Source: Chloranthus sessilifolius | Lineage: Eukaryota; Streptophyta; Magnoliopsida; Chloranthales; Chloranthaceae | Assembly: GCA_021018995.1 (NCBI GenBank) | Contig: CM037597.1 | Span: forward strand, 32,490,936-32,554,935 | Length of the DNA: 64,000 nucleotides | Direction of reading: 5' to 3' | Shown: piece after piece, positions 56,801 to 64,000 of the stretch | How the letters are laid out: each line of letters begins with the position of its first letter | Numbering within the stretch: the first letter of the stretch is position 1 | The notes under the pieces: model-generated | What the model saw: the letters and a program-made list of their open reading frames with translations, nothing else | What the model was told of the DNA's origin: nothing | Databases searched by the model: none | Made by a program: the position numbers and the translations under genes

Positions 56801-57396
56801 TAGTTTTCATTTGACTTGGTGCGATTATACAGGTTTGTTAGCTTGAGGAGGCGCGTCTAGAGGCAGCGCGAGTGTGTACCACTCCCGAGGCGAGACGAAT
56901 TCTTGGGGAGACGTAGAGTCATGGCGACTTGTTTGTTTAGACGATGGCTGCACAGAGGACTCAGACTGAGACATTGGAGGCAGCGCGTCGGACGATGCGG
57001 GCAGAGTCGCAGGTGACCCTAGATCAGTTGCGGTATTGTTTGGCGAGGAGTGAGCGGGGGATACATAGGCTGGCTTGTCACCTTGGTGGGTCGGAGTCGA
57101 GGGCTGCAGGTTCCTCGGCCGAGCAGTTTCATCACACGTCCCATGATCGTGTCAGGGGTGATGCTCGTGAGGATTCTATTATTCATGCGGTTCTTGTGAG
57201 GTATCAACCTCATTCGCGATCGAGGCGATCCGCTAATCAGGTGAGTGAGGGGGGGTTCTGTGGTGGGTCTTGTCGTCTAGAGGTTCCGAGGACTCCAAGT
57301 GCAGGGATTGTGTTTTTAGAGGACCAGTCTGCGGACCTCCGAGCTGATGATACCAGGGACAGCGGCGCTCGTCCATCCCAACAGCAGCGTGAGTAG
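53864..57396 (+). pseudogene. Antisense multi-exon PMD gene in Tat-D
   Basis: A plant mobile domain gene on the strand opposite to pol. Exon 1 (to about 54255) is acidic (GERAEGAAEGERAKGAAEE). The domain starts at about 54702 after a TTTTAG acceptor: LIAAILERWREEHQALLFLV, LTPEDWVHITSLCLEGEPI, then in another frame YAWGAASLVHLYEQLYRLGQ and IGGFLLFLQ ending at a donor (55293/55294). Exon 3 (55391-55854) resumes FWAYDHFAI. Further short exons are marked by good GT-AG pairs (about 56142-56255, 56362-56427, 56524-56583, 56662-56751, from 56833) and encode a coiled-coil-like tail to 57396. PMD proteins (MAIN/MAIL family) act in transposon silencing in plants; the role here is unknown. In-frame stops and a frameshift suggest decay. 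Confidence 0.7.
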
Positions 57397-57903
57397 GGGT
57401 GTGTGTGTTTTTTTTTTTTTTTTATGTGTGTGCATTGTATATATAGGGGGGATGCCCCTAGTGATAAGTGTAAAAAGAAATGAAAAGTTTGACATATATA
57501 GAGAGATTTTTAGTTTAGATGTACCTGATTAGCTCATTTTCTTTTAATTACCTCCTGCGTCTACTTTTGCTTTTTAGTTGCTTTAGCGCCATCGACCGTC
57601 ATTGGGATTTGGACGCTTCCTGAGCTGGCCCAGTGATGGTTGAAGGTTGCTTCGTATCTACACATGTGAGAGTACCGCTGTCAGTAGTTTTTGTTCTCCC
57701 CCTTGCTAGTTGTCAAGGGGAGTAAGTGTCTCAAACCGGAGTTCGGTAGCAAAAGAATGAATATGCACTTTTTTTTTCTTTTTTTTTTTCTCTTTTTTTT
57801 TTAAATGAAAATAATACAACAGGGAAAGCAAATAGTTAAGATAGAAATAGTAACAAAACAATAAAAATAAAAATCCCCCAGGGCTAGGATGTTCTTCCCC
57901 TTC
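57397..57903. other. Tail-to-tail gap between PMD gene and pol
   Basis: It contains hairpin TAGGGG-GGATG-CCCCTA (57444-57460) followed by GTGATAAGTGTAAAAA, T-rich and A-rich runs (57403-57423, 57768-57870), and no gene. Confidence 0.5.
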
Positions 57904-58930
57904 TCAGTTCGCCAGTCGGTAGGCATTTCCAGGGTACACGGCTGTTATGACATATGGGCATTCCCAGTTCGGTTTTAGTTTTCCTTTCGGATGGACGTGT
58001 TTGGAAGGCATAATTTTCTTCAAGAATAATCCCCCAATATTAAAGGTTCGTTCAAGGACTTTCTTATCGTAAGCCCTGGCCACTCTCCTCTGATATACCT
58101 GAGCCTGATCAGATGCCCTTAGACGTGTTTCATCGAGCTGCTCTAGCTGCGTGAGTAGAGCAATTCTCCTCTCATCCAAGGATAGCTCATCATCGAGTTG
58201 AATCTACAAGGATAACACTTGTATCTCGTATGGTAGGACTGTCTCCATCTCGTAGGTAAGGAGGTAGGGAGTTTGGCCAGTGGTCGTGTTAATAGAGGTC
58301 TTATAGGCCTAGAGTGCTTCTGATAATCGTTCAGGCCAGTTGGCTCTATTGCTTATTTCTACTGTGCATTTTAGGATTCGAATTAGCATTTTATTCGTAG
58401 CTTTGGCCTGTCCATTGCCCTGAGGGTAGAACAGTGATGAGTGGAATAGATCGATGCCATACTTCTTGTATAATTTTTTCATTTTCTTCGTGATAAACTA
58501 TGGTCCGTTGTCAGTGACAAACATCCTGGGTACTCCAAACCTGGTGATGATATTTTGAACGATAAACTTTATGAGCATTAAAGCGGTGATTCTGACATAG
58601 GATTCAGCTTCTGCCCATTTGGTGTAGTATTCGGTCACTGTAAGTATGAACGCATGCTTGTGAGTGTTCCCAACGGTGTCTATGAAAGGTCCAATAACAT
58701 TAAAGGCCCACATCGAAAATGGTTGTGGCGATGTCATAGTATTCAATGCAACTGATGGATCTTTGATGAGTGTGGCGTGTTCTTGGCATTGCTTACAGGA
58801 TTGGACGTAGAGATGGTAATCTCTAATCATTGTCGGCCAGAAGTAGCCTTGTCGTGTAACTTGATTGACGAGTCTCTGTCTATCGGAGTGGGCGTCGCAG
58901 GCACTAGCATGTGCTTCTCGGATGATCTAT
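57904..58930 (-). pseudogene. int: Tat-D integrase, catalytic residues lost
   Basis: The zinc-binding part shows YHLYVQSCKQCQEHA. The core has MWAFNVIGPF (codon 58699-58701 is Asn where Asp is expected), FVTDNGP (Asp codon 58509-58511 kept, then a stop) and GNGQAKATNK (codon 58402-58404 is Lys where Glu is expected). Both losses are G-to-A changes. The C-terminal domain (LDERRIALLTQLEQLDE, VARAYDKKV, FLKKIMPSKHVHPKGKLKPN) ends at LAN-stop, 57904-57906. A 1-nt indel lies between the second Asp and the Lys. Confidence 0.87.
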
Positions 58931-59149
58931 TGTCCTTTGGCGGTCGTGACACATCGTAGTAGTACTCCTTTAGTGAAGGGCTCTTTGTATAATATTTCAT
59001 CGAGTATGTAGAATCGGGCGCATCGTTTCCTTATAGTCTTTTGTTTGACCTTTGTGGCATATGGAGGGACGTGTTGATATTTCAAGAAGTTTCAGATGTC
59101 AAAATACCACAGTTGTCCATTGTCGGTCGGTGATTTTTCAAATCTGAAC

Positions 59150-60170
59150 ATAGCAACTTCGGTTTCTATCTTGACGTGCTTATCTGAGTGATTGCTTCTT
59201 TCGGTCCTATACTTGTGGGGAGGACGAGTAATTCTCTCTTGACAGTCCATGCTACTTCGTGGGTGAGTACTGTCAGCTTTTCGATGAAGGTCTTGGTATA
59301 TTGCTCGATGGGTATTTGGATGATCAAGGCTAGCATGGCTAAGGAATCTGCGAGCTCGTTTTCTAATCTAGGAATGTGCGTGAAAGAGATTCATTCGAAT
59401 TTCTTTACTAAATATTGAGCGGTTTCTAGGTATGCCATTAGTCTCCTTTCGTTAGTTTTCCATTCTCCTATGACTTGTGAAATTACTAGTTTGGAATCGC
59501 CAATGGGTTTTAACTGTTTAACACCTAATTATAACACTGCTCGTAGTCCAGCTATAAAAGCTTCGTATTCTGTGACATTGTTAGTGACAGGGAAATCTAG
59601 TTGAAAAGCCTTAGGTATGACAATTCCTTCTGGGCTTAGGAGGACTATCCCGATCCCTTTTCTATTTTTATTTAGAGCGCCATCAAAATAAAGGATCCAT
59701 GAGGTCTTATCAGGCTCTTCGTTATGAATCGTCAATAGGTATTCGTTGGGAAAATCTGCATGCACGGACTCATCACTCGGCAGTGGGAGATCTGCTAGGT
59801 AATCGGTGATTGCCTTCCCTTTGATCGATCTCTGTGTGACATAAGTGATATCGAATTCTTGTAAGAGCATATGCCAGCGAGCGATCTTTCTTGATGTTGT
59901 GGGCTTTTCGAATACGTACTTCAAAGGGTCCATTCGGGCTATTACTAGTATCTTATGTGCTCCGCAGTAGTGTCGTAATTTGGTAGGCATTCACACCAAT
60001 GTGAGGCAAGTCTTCTCTATTGAAGTGTATTTTCATTCGTATACGACCATCGTCCTACTGAGGTAGTAGATAGCCTTCTCTCTCTTGTCGTCTTATTCAT
60101 ATTATCTCAAAATTACTCCATTGTTTTGTCGTTCACTGAGAGATATAGAATTAGGGGTCTTCTGGGGACC
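59150..60170 (-). pseudogene. Tat-D dual RNase H region
   Basis: The second RNase H-like domain (about 59430-59700) begins WILYFDGALNKNRKGIG and has NNVTEYEAFIAGLRAVL, then a stop and IGDSKLVISQVIGEWK. The first domain (59720-60170) has RMDPLKYVFEKPTTSRKIAR and FDITYVTQRSIKGKAITDYL, its upstream part interrupted by stops. HIPRLENELADSLAMLA leads to the integrase linker. Confidence 0.82.
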
Positions 60171-61090
60171 GGTGGCGATAGTATTAGCAGGTTAAGGAGG
60201 TACTTCTTGATGTTGTCGAAGGCTTGCTGACACTGATCATCCCATTTGTACTCAGTTCCTCTTTTAAGTAGTCTGTAGGAAGGATCGCATCTATCCGAAT
60301 GCTGGGAGATAAATGTTTTGATGAATTATAATCTTCCTATCAAGCCTTGTAACTCCTTGATATTACTGGGAGGCAGCATCTCAAGGATGGCTCTGACTTT
60401 TAACCCTCGCTTGCTAACTATGAAATCGAGTAAGTTTCCAGAGGTGACTCCGAAGACACATTTCTTTGGGTTCATTTTTAACTGATATTTCTTACCTCTT
60501 TACAGCACCAGTCGGAGTGCTTCAACATATCCTACTCGCGTTTAGGACTTCTCTAATATGTCATCGACGTAGAGTTCTATACACTTATATATCATGTCGT
60601 GAAAGATAGCCATCATGGCGCGTTGATACGTGGCTCCTGTGTTCTTGAGCCCAAAAGGCATAACGACGTAACAGTATGTTCCTCATGGTGTGGTGAAGGA
60701 AGTCTTCTCTTGGTCGCACTCTGCTAATTTGATCTGATTGTATCTAGAGAAACCGTCCATAAAGGATAGCATCTCATGTATAGCGATGTTGTTGACTAGA
60801 GTGTTAATGTGTGGCAGTGGGAAGTCATCTTTTGGGCATGCCTAGTTGAGGTTTCGAAATTTGATGCAAACCCATACTCTGTCGTCCTTCTTAGCGACAG
60901 GTACAATGTTGGCGACCTGCTTAGGGTAAAGAACAACTCGGGTAAATTTGGCTTTGTGTAACTTATCGACTCCTTCTTTAACTTGGAGGGTGGTTTGTGG
61001 GTGCATCCTGCGGAGTTTCTGCTTAACAGGCTTTGCTTCGAGTTCTAAGACGAGGCGATGTTCTATTAAACTTGGGTCTAAATCGGGCAT
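60171..61090 (-). pseudogene. Tat-D reverse transcriptase
   Basis: Motifs: MPDLDPSLIEHRLVLE, KQKLRRMHPQTTLQVKE, NIVPVAKKDDRVWVCIKFRN followed by a stop, PHINTLVNN, FMDGFSRYNQIKL, MPFGLKNTGATYQRAM, and an intact YVDD at 60560-60571. A TGA at 60683-60685 replaces the Trp of TPWGTYCY, the same codon that is TGA in Tat-A. Confidence 0.87.
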
Positions 61091-62910
61091 GTCCTCATAG
61101 GACCATGTGAAGGAATCGAGGTGTTCTTACAGGACTTGTGCAATTTGTTGGTGTTCCTTGGAGTTGAGCGTTGCACTAATCAGTAGCTTCTTGGGTTTCT
61201 CTTTAGTGTCAAAGTTATGTTCCTCTGTGAGTTTTGCGGTAGCTTGGGTTTGTTCATCGAAACGCTTGATAATCCATTGGAAGTTCAGTTCCTCCTCGGT
61301 AACTAGTGTTCCTTTTCGTCCTCGGTAAGTTCGTATACTACGAAGTTGCTACATTGGGGATCTGAGTTTGCGAAAGATAACCCTTCATCGACACAATCTA
61401 TGACTGAGAGATCTTTGGTAAGGTGAAGGTCAAGACTACTAATTCTTCTCTCAAAGTCACGAAGTATCTAATCTAGTATGATCACTGGCTTGTTGTTTAG
61501 CCGGGATGCTTTACGTCCTCGTGTGGAGAATGGGATAGAAACCTTAGCAGAAAAGTCTCCTTGTTGGCCACAAATTTGGTTCGGGACAAAGAGTTCCCTT
61601 TCTTTTCTGGGATTTTCTAATTTTTTGGATTTTGTACTTATAAATTTTTAGGGTTTTTTATTTTTTCAATTTTTTTTTTTGATAATAAATATGGTACAGG
61701 ATCAGTCGCCTCAAGGGGCACCGGGAGAATTTCTTCGTCTGTCTAGTTGAGGGAGCGAGACGGCTGCTAGAGCCATTCGGGCGATTCTTTGAGAAATGTG
61801 GACTTGTTGTGAATTTGGCATTTTTTTTGGAGTCCTTATCTGATGAGATCTTTTGAATGAGTGATGCTAGTGATAGTGGTGTTGACACCTGGATTTCTTC
61901 TGCCACATTAATCGCCTCCTCTTCGAAGACGCTCTAAAGATCGTAGTCAATTGAACTATCATCCTTTGGGTTATAATAATGTTGTTCTTCCCACCGAGGG
62001 AGATCTCCCAAAGAGTCCTCAGGGGTAGCGAGTTCTTTTCCTTGATCTTCATAATATGTTAAGATGAGTGTGCATGCTCGGCAGTGAGGTTGATAATGGT
62101 GAAGAATGCAGGGGGATCCCTAAGGACATTCCCATCCTTCTAGATTAGAGTCGAAGATAGTATCGAGTTTATCTTCTTGATCTGATAGTGCTTGAAGTTC
62201 TAGGTTGTCTCGCTCCGCTAACTCGAGTGCCGGGAGGTCTATCCAATAGTCCTCGTCATCACTCGAGGGAGGTTGTCATTCTTTCTCGAGAGATTTCTAA
62301 AATATTTGGAGTTGTGGCAAATCTGGGGACGTAGAAGTGTCTAGTTCAAGTTCCTCTTCAAACTCTATGAGGGCATGCTGAGTGTTTCCCCCTAGGTCAA
62401 CCGGATGACCATCGGGGTTTTTTGCTTCTTGTGTCGGTAGCTGACCTGGTAGGTCATTACTTGTGTCAATAGTCACGAGGTTGGAATGATTCGATTCTCC
62501 TATTGTAGAGTGTCAGATCCAACTAGTGAAGTGTTCTCATATGCTGGCGCATGCCCTACAGCAAGATTGCTATGGGTAAGCGATACAAGGGGAGTCCCAA
62601 GGGCATTCCCATCCCTCAAGGCCAAGGTCGAGGCGGATGCTGTACGGGTTAGTATTTTCTTGTGGAGTGTCATCTCTTTCCCATGTTAAGCGTAATTGCT
62701 CTTCACTATCTTGTAGGGCTGCTATGTGAAAATCTTCGTCGTCAGTGGATTCCCAATCCTCTACTCGTGGGTCGGGTTCTGGAGGTTATTCTCTCCTCTC
62801 TTCTGCAAATTCCTTATTGTCAAACATGGGCTTGACTCCTTCAAGCAGTTAATCAATATCGTCATTTATATTGGTTAGATCATCGAATGCTTTAGTCATT
62901 CACTCAATTT
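61091..62910 (-). other. Tat-D protease-RT spacer
   Basis: This is 1.8 kb with only short minus-strand frames (61658-61906, 61867-62052), acidic and serine-rich fragments and frequent stops. Ogre-type elements carry an intron in this interval, which could explain the lack of an open frame, but no splice pair is convincing. Confidence 0.5.
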
Positions 62911-63384
62911 CTACTTCTTGGGATCTAGTGAAGGACACTTCCTTATGCTTGGGCACATTTGCTTTCTTAGTGGTCCCATAGGTGAAGTGGTCATATAGAG
63001 ATCATTTTGTTGAGGCGGGGACAAGTCGGCTTGTGGGCCATCCGATTGGAAACCTAACCCTATGTGCTTACGTATTTGCATTGGGAGAATGGGTCCTACA
63101 CGACCTTGCTTATTTTTACCGAGTGCGGTGTGGGGAACGTATCCAAGTTGGTACGTAAGGTCCCACCATTTTATCGCGGTAGGGTTAATGGCATAGAGTT
63201 TGTCGAGGTTTGGGCCAACCTCTCTTCTCGCTAATTTTTGTTGACGCGTTGGGGGAGAACTAGGAGTAGGGGGACGGACTTCCACAATGGTTGTCTCATT
63301 AGGGATTCTAGTTTTTTGAATATGACCCGTGTTCAACACATAATCGTGAGCTGTTGGTATGCTCACCGCATAATTAGTATCCAT
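62911..63384 (-). pseudogene. Tat-D linker with degenerate G-patch
   Basis: The open frame contains YQLGYVPHTALGKNKQGRVG, resembling the Tat/Ogre G-patch, then IRKHIGLGFQ. It follows protease and precedes the spacer, the same place as the G-patch of Tat-A and Tat-C. Confidence 0.6.
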
Positions 63385-64000
63385 CTCCTAGAGGAGTGCA
63401 TCAACATATATACGGACGATGGAGTCCTCGTATGGGAATTTGGCGCATTGATAGTATGTGGATGTGACGGCCTTCATTGACTCCAGCCATTTTCTTCTTA
63501 AAATGAGATTGTATCTACTAGCAGAATCAGATACATGGAAGGTAACGTCTTTCGTTACAGGCCCGAGGTGAACCTGTAGCTTGATAGTTCCTTGGATAAA
63601 GTGACCCAAGCCATCATAAGCTATGAGTGACAGTGCGGAGGGCCTGACATCCTGCTTTGTGTATTCAAGCATTTTTACCGTGGTGAGAGGGCAGATGTTA
63701 AGTCTTGTTCTTGTGCCAATGAGTGCGTGTGGTACGGAGAATCCTCTAATTATGACCGTAAGTATATGAGGGTCGCACTCCCACAGATTGACTCTTTAGG
63801 CATGTCAGCGTCTCTTAAAGTGAGCGTCGGATGTTGCCCTATGATCGAAGTGATTTGATGAAGCTCATCTAGGGTCGTATCCTCATCCACTTGCGTGTCT
63901 TCAAGTATCCTTATCAAAAATCGTTGATGATCAGGCAATTTCTTGATGAGTTCTAGTATGGATATCTGGGTCGAGATTTTCTGGAGATGTCGCAGAAGGT
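63385..64000 (-). pseudogene. Tat-D aspartic protease, active site lost, off the window edge
   Basis: The frame has LSLIAYDGLGHFIQGTIKLQ, VTFHVSDSASRYNLILRRKW and MKAVTSTYYQCAKFPYEDSI. Upstream, VPHALIGTRTRLNICPL stands where the family has a DxG(S/T) active site, so the Asp is missing. Before it is TLRDADMPKESICGSATLI, as in other Tat proteases. The sequence continues beyond 64000. Confidence 0.8.

Larger units (their letters stand above)
46583..64000 (-). mobile_element. Tat-D: divergent Tat element with antisense PMD gene
   Basis: A minus-strand element exceeding 17.4 kb that runs off the right edge. From the right: protease, G-patch, long spacer, RT, dual RNase H, integrase, antisense multi-exon PMD gene (plus strand), an intergenic region with promoter-like and duplicated units, polypurine tract, and 3' LTR (46583-49194). 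Pol is more diverged from Tat-A/B/C than these are from one another. Catalytic residues in integrase and protease are lost. Confidence 0.85.

Overview
This window is plant nuclear DNA, very probably repeat-rich angiosperm heterochromatin. I see no host single-copy gene, rRNA, tRNA or CRISPR. Nearly every base belongs to six LTR retrotransposons of the Ty3/gypsy superfamily, inserted into one another and mostly broken by stops and frameshifts. Plant origin follows from the lineages present (Athila-like, Tat/Ogre-like, Tekay/Del-like chromovirus), primer-binding sites matching plant tRNA-Asp and tRNA-Arg, and antisense genes with plant mobile domain (PMD/DUF7745-like) proteins. The species cannot be named from the sequence.

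Layout: (1) 1-4134, Ath-1, an Athila-like element on the minus strand (gag, PBS, long LTR with a CGCG-rich U3). (2) 4135-20497, Tat-A, a minus-strand Tat/Ogre-like element with both LTRs. (3) 20498-24497, Tat-B, the 3' part of another minus-strand Tat element, with an antisense DUF7745-like gene. (4) 24498-46582, Tek-1, a minus-strand chromovirus (LTR, then chromodomain, IN, RH, RT, PR), inserted in Tat-B and split by the next element. (5) 26959-43023, Tat-C, a plus-strand Tat element with both LTRs and a clean 5-bp target duplication (ACCTG). (6) 46583-64000, Tat-D, a divergent minus-strand Tat element inserted in Tek-1 and running off the window; it carries a multi-intron PMD gene on the plus strand, antisense to pol.

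The Tat elements share one plan: LTR, tRNA-Arg PBS, leader, proline-rich gag with a zinc knuckle, protease, G-patch, RT, RNase H, a second RNase H-like domain, integrase, a long 3' region that may hold an antisense gene, a polypurine tract and the 3' LTR. All copies are disabled: YVED instead of YVDD in Tat-A RT, protease Asp to Asn and loss of the RT N-terminus in Tat-C, and integrase Asp to Asn and Glu to Lys in Tat-D.

The least expected signals are not proteins. They are (a) families of GCGC-containing dyads upstream of TATA boxes in the LTRs of several elements and upstream of the antisense transcription units of Tat-D; (b) a three-hairpin GNRA-loop array just after pol, with pairing-preserving substitutions in three elements; (c) a tandem hairpin array in the 5' leader; (d) a 24-bp gag minisatellite open in all three sense frames; and (e) an antisense gene in Tat-D that keeps its introns. 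All alignments were made by eye; no identities were computed.
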